From Sphingobacterium micropteri (lineage in GTDB: Bacteria > Bacteroidota > Bacteroidia > Sphingobacteriales > Sphingobacteriaceae): a DNA stretch of 64,000 nucleotides. A model generated the notes under the pieces. That model saw nothing but the letters and a program-made list of their open reading frames with translations, searched no databases and had not been told where the DNA came from. The stretch lies in assembly GCF_014692515.1 (NCBI RefSeq), contig NZ_JACOIK010000008.1:62001-126000 (forward strand). Direction: 5' to 3'. Each line of letters opens with the position of its first letter. The stretch's first letter is position 1. Below, piece by piece: positions 45,979 to 56,201 of this stretch. The translations under genes were made by a program, and so were the position numbers.

Positions 45979-47493
45979 CTACCGTATCGCCTTCATTTGA
46001 AAGGCATCCAGTGTGTTCGCTTCGTCTGCTGCGATTTGCAATTTCGTGAACGGCTTCTTCGTAAAGAATAAGGCGCTCATATTGCTTTTTCCTCCGTCAG
46101 CAAATAATTCGATGGAATTACGATCCAACAAGAAACGAATATCCAAACCATCTTCCTGAACCAAACGTGGAGCAACCGGACGATGGATAAATTTATCGCT
46201 GAAATTCGCGTCACCCGCTTTCGAACGATCAATGAAATACTGTTGTTTTGCCGCATCATAGCCGAATACTAACGTCTCCCCTTCTTCATTCGATAGCGTT
46301 GCATGGAAGCCGGTAGCTTTCTGCAACGTAAACGACGCGTCAAAAGTATTTTTGAGGGAAGCGATAGCGTCACTTAAATCTGCTTCATTCGCCAATTCTA
46401 CCGACTTGGATTTGGTTGTTACCTCGCTTACTTTATCAATTTCCGAAGCAGGCGTAGAAGTTAACAACCATGTACCGCTTTCTTTCACCAAGTCCAATTC
46501 CCGCACAACCGTATTTCCACTTCGCCAGGTGGATGCCGGAACGTTGTTCGCATATTCCCAATTGCTCATCCAGCCGATTAACAGCTTGCGGTCGCCGGTA
46601 TTTGAAAAAGTAACGCCCGCGTAATTGTCTGGTCCGTAATCCATCCAACGGATATCCTTCTGTGGAGTTGTGAAAGTTTTACCGTCGAAGTCCCCGACAA
46701 AATATTGCGTTGCCGAACCGGTATTCGGTCCGCCGGGATTGATGCTCACCAATAAAACCCATTTCTCCCCTTCGGATGTAGAGAACGGTAATAAATCCGG
46801 ACACTCCCATACGCCCCCGTGTGCACCTATCCCCTCACCAAACTCGCTTAATCTTTCCCATTCTTTCAGATTTTTGGAACCGTAAAAAGTGATGGACTGT
46901 TTTGTAGCCAGGGTCATGATCCATTGTCCTGTTTCGGTATGCCACATCACCTTCGGATCGCGGAAATCCCAAATACCCGGATTAGGTAATACCGGATTAC
47001 CGTCATACTTCGTCCATGTTTTACCTTGATCTAGACTGTAGGCGATACTCTGCGTTTGGTGCAATCCGGTTTTTTGATCTTCAATTTCGTGGCTATGGTT
47101 GGTGTATATAGCTACTAGCGCATTCGCGCCGAAACCTGCTGTATTATCCTTATCAATGACGGCACTTCCGGAAAAGATGGTGCCCAAGCTGTCGGGGAAA
47201 AGTGCAATCTCCTGCTCCTCCCAATGTACTAAATCCGTACTCATGGCATGCCCCCAGTGCATCGGCCCCCATACATTGCTATCGGGATTATGTTGGAAAA
47301 ATAAATGGTAGGTTCCGTCCAGATAAACCAGACCGTTCGGGTCGTTCATCCATCCGTTTTTTGGCGAAAAATGATACGCTGGACGATAGTCTTCCAAACT
47401 ATCGATCTGCTGATTTTGCTCCGTTGAGGGTTGTTGTGGTCCGCAGCCAACTAAAGCAAGGGCTAATAAGCCAATTGTTAATTTATTCGTCAT
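45979..47493 (-). CDS. Glycoside hydrolase family 32 lipoprotein (fructan hydrolase)
   Basis: From the ATG at 47493 the protein has 504 residues and begins MTNKLTIGLLALALVGCGPQ, a lipoprotein signal with AAAGGAATAACG before the ATG; a start at 47532 would bury it. The GH32 catalytic motifs are present: WMNDPNG (nucleophile Asp) near residue 50, FRDPKV (transition-state Asp) and WECPDLLPF (acid/base Glu). The C-terminal beta-sandwich follows. This is a canonical exo-type fructan hydrolase, levanase or inulinase. It is the last gene of the PUL. Cleavage of beta-2,6 or beta-2,1 fructan is inferred. Confidence 0.93.
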   Translation of the reverse strand: MTNKLTIGLLALALVGCGPQQPSTEQNQQIDSLEDYRPAYHFSPKNGWMNDPNGLVYLDGTYHLFFQHNPDSNVWGPMHWGHAMSTDLVHWEEQEIALFPDSLGTIFSGSAVIDKDNTAGFGANALVAIYTNHSHEIEDQKTGLHQTQSIAYSLDQGKTWTKYDGNPVLPNPGIWDFRDPKVMWHTETGQWIMTLATKQSITFYGSKNLKEWERLSEFGEGIGAHGGVWECPDLLPFSTSEGEKWVLLVSINPGGPNTGSATQYFVGDFDGKTFTTPQKDIRWMDYGPDNYAGVTFSNTGDRKLLIGWMSNWEYANNVPASTWRSGNTVVRELDLVKESGTWLLTSTPASEIDKVSEVTTKSKSVELANEADLSDAIASLKNTFDASFTLQKATGFHATLSNEEGETLVFGYDAAKQQYFIDRSKAGDANFSDKFIHRPVAPRLVQEDGLDIRFLLDRNSIELFADGGKSNMSALFFTKKPFTKLQIAADEANTLDAFQMKAIR

Positions 47494-47541
47494 CGTTATT
47501 CCTTTAATAATTTGTTTATAAAAGTTTTTCATTAAACATGC

Positions 47542-49143
47542 CTATCCCGATTTTGTTATAGTCATTCCCGATATTTTTATCGTCCCATTATCTGAAAAAA
47601 TAGTCCAAGGGTTTTGATGCATTTTGTATACACGATTCGTAAACGCAACATTATTATTTACGTAGACCACACAAATCGAATTTTCGATTACGATCTTGAC
47701 ATCAAACACCTTGTTCGCAGGAACAATGAGTGGTGTAAAATTGAGCTCTTTCTTCGTTACCGCACCCCTATTTTCCTGATGCATAAATAGAGAAGGCATT
47801 CCCCAACGATTGGATGAAGTCAAGTCGAAAGAGACACTATACAGCTCCGATAGGCCATCACACGCTCCAAATGAGAAACCAAAACGTTCCGATTGTGAGG
47901 CATCAATTTTCATCGAAATTTTTACCGGTTCCGTATTTCGATTGAATAGTGCATAACTCCGATCAGAAGACGAGGTACTGATGGTATAGGTATTTCCCTC
48001 GTTTGAAACATTGCCTTCTGATGTTATCTGGGCAAAAGCCACTTTTGTGTTAAACTTTGCATCCACAGCATCGGGAATAGCCGGATACAGCTTACCACTC
48101 GGCTGTTTTACCAATTTATGCGAAACCAGCGATCCAGACCAGTGCAACTCGTTATTGCTGTTTACCGTCTGTCCGGTAGAACACCATCCAGATAGGTAAC
48201 GTGTAGTGCCATTACTTGCCGTCTTTCCAGCATACAGGTATAATCCATCGAAAGTCTCGTGGTGTCCATCCGCATCGCGACAAATTCGCCATGGCCCATC
48301 CGGTGAATCCGAAACCCGATAAAAGGTTTTACGATGCTCATCACGATTAATACGCGAAAACGTTAAGTACCATTGATCACCCATTTTAAATATATCCGGG
48401 CACTCCAATATTTCGGAATCCGTTTCGATTTCGTGCTTTCCAGGATTATCAGAAGTTGTCGCTACTAAAGGTTCGATGAGCGACCAGTCGCTCAAGTTCG
48501 AAGAGGAGTAACGCGCAAGTGCCCCTCTGCCATCTTTGCGAGTCGTAACAAGCATTACATAGTTGTTACGCGTTTCATCCCAATAAACATGGGGATCGCG
48601 GAAATTATGCTGATCATATCCGCTGGGTGCTTGAAAGGTCGCTCCCGGTTGTTTCGTCCAATTCAGTAGATCCGGTGATGTAGCCATCATAACCTTTTCA
48701 GCAGGGCTCAGATTGGCATTATGTCCGGTATAAAAGCTATAATAGGTATTCTCTTTTTTGATAAAACTTCCAGTACCTATCCATTCTTCCTGACTTCCTA
48801 CCGCTCCAGCAGGTATGATTTCTGTAAATCCTTCAAAAGACGCAAAATCAGCAGATCTTGTCAGATAAATAGGATGATGATTTGCATTTTCATACAGATA
48901 AAACAAGTAAAATTTATTATCATCCGCATTGAAATAAGGCATGGGATCCCCCACGAATCCCTGTTGTGGCTTATAAAATAGCTGATAGCCTCCGGCTTCT
49001 TGTTTATTACTGCACGTTATGGACATATCGACTGTTGGATCAAGATCGGAAGGTACGTCCGGAACTGGTTTATCAGTATCTTTACAGCCTGTCAGCATCT
49101 GTACAAAGAATAAAAACGGAAATAAGCCTATCATTGTTTTCAT
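47542..49143 (-). CDS. GH32-like lipoprotein with variant first motif
   Basis: The 533-residue protein has a lipoprotein signal (MKTMIGLFPFLFFVQMLTGC). It keeps the GH32 five-bladed propeller motifs FRDPHVYWDE and ILECPDIFKMG (putative acid/base Glu), but the usual WMNDPNG is replaced by GFVGDPMPYF, with the Asp kept in a shifted context. A C-terminal beta-sandwich (residues about 365-533) follows, as in Bacteroidota DUF4975-type proteins. It probably binds or cleaves fructan at the cell surface. It lies between the surface-binding lipoprotein and the canonical GH32 gene. Specificity cannot be read from sequence. Confidence 0.82.
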   Translation of the reverse strand: MKTMIGLFPFLFFVQMLTGCKDTDKPVPDVPSDLDPTVDMSITCSNKQEAGGYQLFYKPQQGFVGDPMPYFNADDNKFYLFYLYENANHHPIYLTRSADFASFEGFTEIIPAGAVGSQEEWIGTGSFIKKENTYYSFYTGHNANLSPAEKVMMATSPDLLNWTKQPGATFQAPSGYDQHNFRDPHVYWDETRNNYVMLVTTRKDGRGALARYSSSNLSDWSLIEPLVATTSDNPGKHEIETDSEILECPDIFKMGDQWYLTFSRINRDEHRKTFYRVSDSPDGPWRICRDADGHHETFDGLYLYAGKTASNGTTRYLSGWCSTGQTVNSNNELHWSGSLVSHKLVKQPSGKLYPAIPDAVDAKFNTKVAFAQITSEGNVSNEGNTYTISTSSSDRSYALFNRNTEPVKISMKIDASQSERFGFSFGACDGLSELYSVSFDLTSSNRWGMPSLFMHQENRGAVTKKELNFTPLIVPANKVFDVKIVIENSICVVYVNNNVAFTNRVYKMHQNPWTIFSDNGTIKISGMTITKSG

Positions 49144-49207
49144 GTCATATTATATTTGAAATTTACGCATAACAGTCGTTATACCGTTATGCACAAAATT
49201 TAAAGGG

Positions 49208-50317
49208 TTATTCTTTAGGAAGTGCTTTCAATTCGTCCCAATACATCCGCTGTGTTTCGAAAGCCACAGGCTGACCGTTGGCGTGTTCATGCGGCATCAC
49301 CAAGATATTGTTAATGATTGCTGTGCGATTCGCAGGAATCTCGAAAATCAACTCCTGCCATTCACCAAGATGATCTTCGGCGTACCAAGCTCTTAACCAA
49401 TCCTTATTGCTTTCGCCATCGGATTGTATTTCAAGTTGTACATCTCCAGCCACCTCTTTCAGTACCATAATGGAGAAACGACTATACTCCGTAGGGTCTA
49501 TGTTTACTTTATTTTCGTTCCAAAGTGCTCCTCCATGCCAACCTTCTCCGTTGACAGCATTTCTTACAATAGAGACACATAAAGGAGAAGCATTAATTCC
49601 ATCAGTTTTAGGATTATTACTTTGGTTTTCCACCGCTGTCCCCAAATCCGCCCATCGTGGAGCGATATTTTCACCATTGAAAATAACCAGTGATTGTTTA
49701 GGTTCCTCTCCAAATATAGTTGTTACGGTATACGTAAATGTTTCTCCCATATAAGTCAAGGTATAAGTTACCGGCGAGCTGAAATCAACATAATTTCCGG
49801 ATATAGGTGATATCTCTGCCCCGTCCGTGTATTCGACCATAGGGTTAAGCTGGGTTACATCGGTACCCTCAGGCAAATAAACGACGATACTGTTATCATT
49901 TTGGTTGATGATACCGGTTCGGTTCCCGATACGAAAGGCTGTTATCTCTGCTTTGATTTCCTTGACCGTTACGCGATAAGTATAGAATACATTTCCGTTA
50001 TATACACGGTATACCACCGGCGAGGTAGCAGAAAACAGGAAATTCTGCGTGGCTCCGGAAGCCGGTTTCACCGCTGCATTGGCAGGCAAATCAATAACAG
50101 GCGCCATCGCGGATAAATCCGTACCCGCTGGAACCATAACGGTGATCGTTCCGGCTTCGTTATCTACTACACCATTAACATTAGCCACTTTAAACGCCAG
50201 CACATTGACATCAGCATTTAAATCCAGCGAATCGACTGCGTCTTGTTTGCAGGCATTAAAAAGCCCACCAAGTAATAAAACCAGTCCTATATTGATAATT
50301 ATTTTTAAAGTCTTCAT
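49208..50317 (-). CDS. Surface glycan-binding lipoprotein with DUF5018-like repeats
   Basis: The 369-residue protein has a lipoprotein signal (MKTLKIIINIGLVLLLGGLF, then NACKQD). Two Ig-like repeats follow at about residues 35-125 and 125-205 with parallel motifs (VPAGTDLSAMAPVIDL and LPEGTDVTQLNPMVEY; FSATSPVVYRV and FSSPVTYTLTY), as in DUF5018 proteins. The C-terminal domain (205-369) looks like a jelly-roll carbohydrate-binding module (HGGALWNENKVN, RFSIMVLKEVAGDVQLEIQS). It occupies the SusE/SusF-type position just after SusD. It should bind fructan outside the cell. Confidence 0.85.
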   Translation of the reverse strand: MKTLKIIINIGLVLLLGGLFNACKQDAVDSLDLNADVNVLAFKVANVNGVVDNEAGTITVMVPAGTDLSAMAPVIDLPANAAVKPASGATQNFLFSATSPVVYRVYNGNVFYTYRVTVKEIKAEITAFRIGNRTGIINQNDNSIVVYLPEGTDVTQLNPMVEYTDGAEISPISGNYVDFSSPVTYTLTYMGETFTYTVTTIFGEEPKQSLVIFNGENIAPRWADLGTAVENQSNNPKTDGINASPLCVSIVRNAVNGEGWHGGALWNENKVNIDPTEYSRFSIMVLKEVAGDVQLEIQSDGESNKDWLRAWYAEDHLGEWQELIFEIPANRTAIINNILVMPHEHANGQPVAFETQRMYWDELKALPKE

Positions 50318-50342
50318 ACGATTTATTTTTCAAATCCCCTCC

Positions 50343-52025
50343 CTAATATCCGGGATTCTGTTGATACAGATACTTGCTTAACCTAATCTGCGCTTCGGGA
50401 ATAGGTAGATACTCATGCTTATTCGCAGCAAATTGTGCAGCAGCATAATACGATCGGCGTGACCGTTCTGCATTATAATAAGCATTCATGGTCTGCTCTG
50501 CGACTCCCCAGCGCACGAGATCAAAGAACCGTTCGTTTTCCATCGCCAATTCCAACCGGCGTTCCCATCGCAATGCTTCCCGGGCGACCGCCTCACTCCA
50601 ATTAATATTCACACCGTCTTTATAGGGTTCAATAAGTGTTTTATCACTTGTGTAACCCGTAAACTGCATGCTGCTTTTTGCACGTGTGCGTATCTCATTA
50701 ATTAACGGCAAAGCTTCTTGAGCACGATGCAGTTCAATAAGCGCCTCAGCCCGCATCAGTAGTACATCTGCAAAACGAATCAGGATACGATTTTTAGTGT
50801 TGGCATAAAAGGGCACCATGGGCACAAAACAATCACAATCGGGATCTACATTTTCCTTTAATGAAGCATATACCGAATAATCGGCCGGGTTACGGTTCCA
50901 GCTTTCTTCATACAAACGGTTTGTATTGTATTTATACGGTAAACCCGGAATGGCTACCGTATGAAAAAGTCTTGGATCATATTTTTCGGTACTACTGTAG
51001 TTATCCAACGTATTGTAATTTTCTATCGGTAACCCATTGCCCGTTGTACGGAAAGCATTGACCAGGCTCTGGCTTGGTTTCTTAAAATCACAACAACCTA
51101 GCCCCATTGGTACCGAAAGGACATCCGATAGGTTTACCCGTCCGAATTTTGTTCCGTCATCTTTCGAATATTGTACGGAAAATATAGCTTCTTTACCATT
51201 TTCATAACTACCCGGTAAAAAGTTGAAGGCGAAATCAGATTCCAGGCTGTAGTCCGAAGACAACACAATCTGTGTGTTTTGCAACACTTTTTCCAAGTCT
51301 GCCGCATCAATCCCGGTAACGGTATGACGTTCCGGGTCCCCTTGTCTATAGGCTTTATACAAATAGGTTTTGGCGAGATATGCAGCTGCAGCCGTCTGAT
51401 TAGCTCGTCCAATCTCCGTTTGTGTCGGCGGTAAATTATCTACGGCATACTGGAAATCATCAACGATTTTCTGCCAAAGTTCGTCGTTCGATAGCTCCCG
51501 GTTGGACACCGTCTCATAGCTATCGATCGGTGTATTTTCGTCTATATAAGGTACATATTTGAACAGGATTTTAAGCATAAAGTAAAAATGCCCTCGCAAA
51601 AAACGTGCTTCTGCCAATTTTACTTCTTTACCCTCAAAGTCACCAGCTTCGTGTATCGTACGGATCGTCGTATTTGCACGCGAGATGGACAAATAACATT
51701 GAAACCATAGACGATCCACCTCACCAAAATTGGTCATGATATTATTGGATACTTCCAAAAAATGAAAGACCTGTATATCCTGCGGACCGGAACCGCCTTT
51801 ATAGGCGTCATCTGAACGGACAGTACCGTAAGGCCATAAGCTAAAAGGTACATCGTAGTGATCGTTTCCCAAAGCAGAATAGGTAGCCGTAAGCAGCCTA
51901 TCTACATCATTTACCTGATCTGAACTAAGCACCCCATTAGGTGTTTCGTCCAGGAAATCGGCACAACCTGCTAACAAACCGGTGGCCAACATCATTGTAA
52001 CTATTTTATTAAATGCTCTTTTCAT
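50343..52025 (-). CDS. RagB/SusD family nutrient uptake outer-membrane lipoprotein
   Basis: The 560-residue protein begins with a lipoprotein signal (MMLATGLLAGCADFLDETPN) and has the SusD fold with TPR-like helices: EARFLRGHFYFMLKILFKYV, TAAAAYLAKTYLYKAY, LLMRAEALIELHRAQEALPL, and the C-terminal signature REALRWERRLELAMENERFF, then DLVRWG. It is the cell-surface lid of the SusCD glycan importer. It sits just downstream of SusC (35 bases) in the fructan locus. Binding of fructan oligosaccharides is inferred from context. Confidence 0.94.
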   Translation of the reverse strand: MKRAFNKIVTMMLATGLLAGCADFLDETPNGVLSSDQVNDVDRLLTATYSALGNDHYDVPFSLWPYGTVRSDDAYKGGSGPQDIQVFHFLEVSNNIMTNFGEVDRLWFQCYLSISRANTTIRTIHEAGDFEGKEVKLAEARFLRGHFYFMLKILFKYVPYIDENTPIDSYETVSNRELSNDELWQKIVDDFQYAVDNLPPTQTEIGRANQTAAAAYLAKTYLYKAYRQGDPERHTVTGIDAADLEKVLQNTQIVLSSDYSLESDFAFNFLPGSYENGKEAIFSVQYSKDDGTKFGRVNLSDVLSVPMGLGCCDFKKPSQSLVNAFRTTGNGLPIENYNTLDNYSSTEKYDPRLFHTVAIPGLPYKYNTNRLYEESWNRNPADYSVYASLKENVDPDCDCFVPMVPFYANTKNRILIRFADVLLMRAEALIELHRAQEALPLINEIRTRAKSSMQFTGYTSDKTLIEPYKDGVNINWSEAVAREALRWERRLELAMENERFFDLVRWGVAEQTMNAYYNAERSRRSYYAAAQFAANKHEYLPIPEAQIRLSKYLYQQNPGY

Positions 52026-52060
52026 GGTGTAATAATGATTAACGTTTGTCTTTCAGATGA

Positions 52061-55000
52061 TTAAAATACCACATTCAATCCCGCCGTCCATGTGGTCGGA
52101 ATAGGATACCCCCATCCCACATTTTCAGGATCTACGCCTGTAAATGCCTTTGATTTAGCCGTGAACAGATTTTGCCCCGTCACATAGAAGCGCAAACGAC
52201 TCATACGTAGACGCGACACCAGGTCAGTAGGAAGCGTATATCCGAGCGACAAATTGCGTAATTTCAAATAGGAACCATTTTCTATATAGTATGTAGAAAG
52301 ACGGCCTTCGTCATTGTTATTGGTTGTTTGCAAGGCCGGAATATCGGAACTGCTGTTTTGCGGTGTCCAAGCATTCAGCAAGCGTCTGCCTTTATTAGAA
52401 TTCACATCGTCCACACTCCAAAAGTCAGTTTGCTTTTTCAACCAGTTTTCAACATCAATACCTTGCACACCTTGAAAATAAGCGGATAAGTCAAATCCCT
52501 TGTATTTAAGAGCCGCGTTCAAACTATACGAAAAATCAGGATGCGGATTACCTATCCAGGTCCGGTCAAGATCGGTAATTTCATTATCCGTATCATAAAC
52601 ATTCACATAACGCAAACGTCCAATACCCTTACCTGTCTGGTTAACATGCGCATTGACCTCATCTTGGTTTTGAAAGATACCGTCTGTCACGAATCCGTAG
52701 AATGAGCCCAATGGACGACCGATAATATTGTCACCTTGACGACCACCATACGAGTTTTCCACGGCTTCCGGCAAATGTGTTATCTTATTTTTATAAGTAG
52801 AAATGACCCCCGTTAATTCATAATCGAGGCCAAAAGCCGTCTTGTTACGATAACCTGTCGTCACGTCAATACCCTTGTTCTCCATGGAAGCACCATTTGC
52901 CCAACGATATCCTCCCTCACCCACGACGCCAATGTAGGCTGGATTAATTAACATATCCTTGGTGGCTTTTACATACCAATCAATAGAGCCGAACAAGTTT
53001 TGTCCGAAAAGTGAGAAGTCGAGACCGATATTGGTTTGTGTGGTTGTCTCCCATTTCAAATCGTCATTTTGGGTTTGGATTTTGCGATAACCCGACGGTA
53101 AAATACCCGAACCGTTTCCCGCCAAGTCATAAGCTGTTCCATTTACGATATCCCAAGTCGGGTCGGCGACACCATATTCCGGTACAAAGAGTGCATAGGT
53201 CGCTAAGTTATCAATACCTTGATTTCCGGTCTGCCCCCAGCCTACCCGTAGTTTTAAGTCAGAAATAAAGTTTTTGGTGCTTTCCATAAAACGTTCTTCC
53301 GAAATACGCCAACCTGCTGTTACTGCAGGGAAGGTTGCAAAACGGTTGTTTTTTCCGAAGCGTGAAGAACCATCGTGTCTAACGGTAAAAGAAGCCAGAT
53401 AACGATCATCAAACACATAGTTTATTTTCCCGAAATAAGAAAGCAACGAGAAGCCTGTCGAACCGCCACCGACTGCAGCTGTTCCGGTACTGACACCCGG
53501 CCACATATATTCAGGTGTTTCAATAACGAACGCGCCTTCTCCTGCTGTATAAGCATTAAAGGAAATGTCCCGTTCTCTATTCATCTCCATACCACCCAAT
53601 ATGTCGAAAACATGTCTATCAATCGTTTTTCTGTAATTGGCGGTATTTGACCAAGTCCATTTCATGCCATGGCTCTGTTCCATATTAACACCCGTTCTGT
53701 TGTTATTCAGGAAACCAGATAGATAGGAAACCTCCATGTGACGCTTATAAAAATTACCATAGTCAACACCGTAACTGGTTCTCAAATGCAGATCCTTGAT
53801 AATCTCTAAATTTGCATAAGCATTTCCGAAAAGCCGCCAATAATTGTAGGTGTTATTCCGATTGTCGTAAAGCAATCGTAAAGGATTATGCCGGTCATTC
53901 ATCCCTTGCGAAGGGCCTCCCCAACCTATACCATCCACTGTATACACCGGAATAACCGGTAAAGCTTTTAATGAAAGATCGAGTACATCTCCCGGTACTT
54001 GCACTTCTCCTGTATTATTCACCGTGAAGTTTTCCCCTACGACCAGCTTTCCATCAAAAAATTTGTAGTCGGTATTTAGGCGAGCTGATATACGTTTAAA
54101 ATTAGTATGCTTCAGCGTTCCGTTATTATGAAAATACCCCAACGAGAAAAATGAACTACTTTTGTCTGTTGCAGAACTAAACGAACCATTATAGGATTGA
54201 ATCAATCCCGGTTTAGACACTTCGTCGAACCAATCGGTATCCGAAGCACGCATGGTCTGTCTATTGTCCAGAAATTGGGATACATAAATATGATCCAATT
54301 GCGGCTGACCGTCGGCATCGTTACTCCAATCAAACTGATAACCGATATTATTGCTATTTGGGTTAGCTCCACTGTTCATCATAGCCCGCCACATGGCTTG
54401 TCCATATTCCTGCGCGTTGAGTACCTCCATACGGTTGTTGAAAAAGGTGCTTGTCGCGAAGGCATCAAAGGTGATCTTTGGATCGCCTGATTTCCCTCTC
54501 TTGGTCGTGATAACAATAACGCCGTTTGCTGCTCGTGAACCGTAGATGCTTGCGGAAGACGCATCTTTTAATACTTGTATACTCTCAATATCATTCGAAT
54601 TCAACTCATGCATTCCGCCCTGGGTAGGCACACCGTCAATAACGTACAAGGGGTCTTGGCTGCTATTTAAGGAACTAATCCCGCGCATACGCACCGTCGC
54701 TGCGCCACTGGGATTACCATCTGCCGTTACGGTCATCCCGGCAACACGCCCTTGTAGTGCTTTGATAGGATTATTTTCGGGCGCTTTCATCATTTCCGCT
54801 ACGTTCACGACGGAAACTGCTCCAGTCAAATCTTTTTTGCGCTCGGTTTGGTAACCCGTCACGACGACTTCTTCCAATCCCTGTTCTATGCTGACCAAGC
54901 GAATCTCCATAAATCTTGCAGTTCCTGTAGCAACGGTTTGCGTTTCATATCCCACATAGGATACCTCTACGGATACGTTAGTGCCGGTTAGCTGCAACGT

Positions 55001-55186
55001 AAACTCCCCATTTTCATTCGTTTGTGTGGCCTGTTCTGTTCCTCTAACCACTAAAGATGCACCCACTATGGGCACTTCTGTACTGCTGTCTGTCACTCTT
55101 CCTTGAAGTGTTACCTGCTGTGCAAAGCTGGCAACAGAAAAAAGAACCATGTACAAAAGCAGTATTGCTTTCTTGTTTGTAAACAT
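52061..55186 (-). CDS. SusC/RagA family TonB-linked outer-membrane protein
   Basis: The 1041-residue protein has a signal peptide (MFTNKKAILLLYMVLFSVAS, FAQQ), an N-terminal carboxypeptidase-regulatory-like domain (about 25-110), the plug with GLEEVVVTGYQTERKKDLTG, MRGISSLNSSQDPLYVIDGV and SIQVLKDASSASIYGSRAAN, and a C-terminal beta barrel ending in GLNVVF. It imports large oligosaccharides across the outer membrane, powered by TonB/ExbBD, with SusD as lid. It follows fructokinase by 61 bases and precedes SusD, in the standard order. Confidence 0.96.
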   Translation of the reverse strand: MFTNKKAILLLYMVLFSVASFAQQVTLQGRVTDSSTEVPIVGASLVVRGTEQATQTNENGEFTLQLTGTNVSVEVSYVGYETQTVATGTARFMEIRLVSIEQGLEEVVVTGYQTERKKDLTGAVSVVNVAEMMKAPENNPIKALQGRVAGMTVTADGNPSGAATVRMRGISSLNSSQDPLYVIDGVPTQGGMHELNSNDIESIQVLKDASSASIYGSRAANGVIVITTKRGKSGDPKITFDAFATSTFFNNRMEVLNAQEYGQAMWRAMMNSGANPNSNNIGYQFDWSNDADGQPQLDHIYVSQFLDNRQTMRASDTDWFDEVSKPGLIQSYNGSFSSATDKSSSFFSLGYFHNNGTLKHTNFKRISARLNTDYKFFDGKLVVGENFTVNNTGEVQVPGDVLDLSLKALPVIPVYTVDGIGWGGPSQGMNDRHNPLRLLYDNRNNTYNYWRLFGNAYANLEIIKDLHLRTSYGVDYGNFYKRHMEVSYLSGFLNNNRTGVNMEQSHGMKWTWSNTANYRKTIDRHVFDILGGMEMNRERDISFNAYTAGEGAFVIETPEYMWPGVSTGTAAVGGGSTGFSLLSYFGKINYVFDDRYLASFTVRHDGSSRFGKNNRFATFPAVTAGWRISEERFMESTKNFISDLKLRVGWGQTGNQGIDNLATYALFVPEYGVADPTWDIVNGTAYDLAGNGSGILPSGYRKIQTQNDDLKWETTTQTNIGLDFSLFGQNLFGSIDWYVKATKDMLINPAYIGVVGEGGYRWANGASMENKGIDVTTGYRNKTAFGLDYELTGVISTYKNKITHLPEAVENSYGGRQGDNIIGRPLGSFYGFVTDGIFQNQDEVNAHVNQTGKGIGRLRYVNVYDTDNEITDLDRTWIGNPHPDFSYSLNAALKYKGFDLSAYFQGVQGIDVENWLKKQTDFWSVDDVNSNKGRRLLNAWTPQNSSSDIPALQTTNNNDEGRLSTYYIENGSYLKLRNLSLGYTLPTDLVSRLRMSRLRFYVTGQNLFTAKSKAFTGVDPENVGWGYPIPTTWTAGLNVVF

Positions 55187-55247
55187 ATAATCGGTTGCTT
55201 GTTAATTGAATAAATTATTTAAGTTTATTGTTATTAAGGTGTTTAAT

Positions 55248-56195
55248 TTAATAGTTCATATTGTCTAACGAATTCAGCCACACAAACCTATTGATAGTAG
55301 GTGCATCGTAACTTGGACATGCACCTGTACTTTGTGTAACAAAGGCACTTAGCGTTGCGGCGAATTCCAACATTTCTTCTGGTGTCGCCTGTTTATCCTG
55401 ACGGCAACGCTGCGAGAGAAAAGCCGCCAGAAAAGAATCGCCGCTACCAATAGTATCTCTTACTTCGACTTTTAACGCTGGAAAATGATAAGAGAATTTT
55501 CCCAACCAAGAATGATAAATGGCCCCTTTCGCTCCATAGGTTACAATAAGCTCGTTGACGCCAAATGTGGTCATGACGGCTTCGGCCTTTTGGGCGTCTG
55601 TATCGGTATCTGGTACGCCCAACCAAGTTGCTACAAAGCCCAACTCTTCCTCGTTCATCTTTACCAGATCAGCATAATAGAGTAGTTCAAAGATGCGATC
55701 TTTCGTATAATGCGGTGCACGCAAGTTTACATCCAGTACTTTGTAATTCGCTACTTTTATCAAGGTTTGAAGCGTTTGATAGCTGGTATTATGACGTGTG
55801 GATAAACTACCAAATACAAAAAAATCAGCTTTACTAACGGTTTCTATTTCTTTTTCTCCCCATGCAATATAATCCCACGCCACAGGAAAGACGATTTCGT
55901 AACGCACATCCCGGTTTTCGTCAATATGAACCTCCACTGTCGATGTTGGGTATTTATTATCTTTTTGGAAAAGCGTTAAGGGTATAGCCAATTCTGCACA
56001 AAGCGTTATAATTTCCTTTCCGTCTACATCATCGCCAACACGTGTAAGCATGTCGGTATGGATACCAAGCTTATTGAGGTGATACGCTACATTAAGTGGT
56101 GCACCACCTAATTTTCGTCCGGTAGGTAAGTTATCCCAAAGCACTTCACCGAAACAAACACCTTTGATATTTAGTATTTCGTTCTTCATGGTCAT
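55248..56195 (-). CDS. PfkB family carbohydrate kinase, likely fructokinase
   Basis: From the ATG at 56195 the protein has 315 residues; a second ATG at 56189 and a TTG at 56201 are possible starts. PfkB signatures are GGAPLNVAYHLNKLGIHTDM with a fructokinase-like GEVLWD N-terminus, and VEVRDTIGSGDSFLAAFLSQ with the catalytic Asp in GSGDS. It should phosphorylate fructose after import. It lies six bases downstream of the sugar porter and upstream of SusC, which matches fructan loci, where a kinase of this type is usual. Fructose specificity is inferred from context. Confidence 0.9.
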   Translation of the reverse strand: MTMKNEILNIKGVCFGEVLWDNLPTGRKLGGAPLNVAYHLNKLGIHTDMLTRVGDDVDGKEIITLCAELAIPLTLFQKDNKYPTSTVEVHIDENRDVRYEIVFPVAWDYIAWGEKEIETVSKADFFVFGSLSTRHNTSYQTLQTLIKVANYKVLDVNLRAPHYTKDRIFELLYYADLVKMNEEELGFVATWLGVPDTDTDAQKAEAVMTTFGVNELIVTYGAKGAIYHSWLGKFSYHFPALKVEVRDTIGSGDSFLAAFLSQRCRQDKQATPEEMLEFAATLSAFVTQSTGACPSYDAPTINRFVWLNSLDNMNY

Positions 56196-56201
56196 TTTCA
56201 A

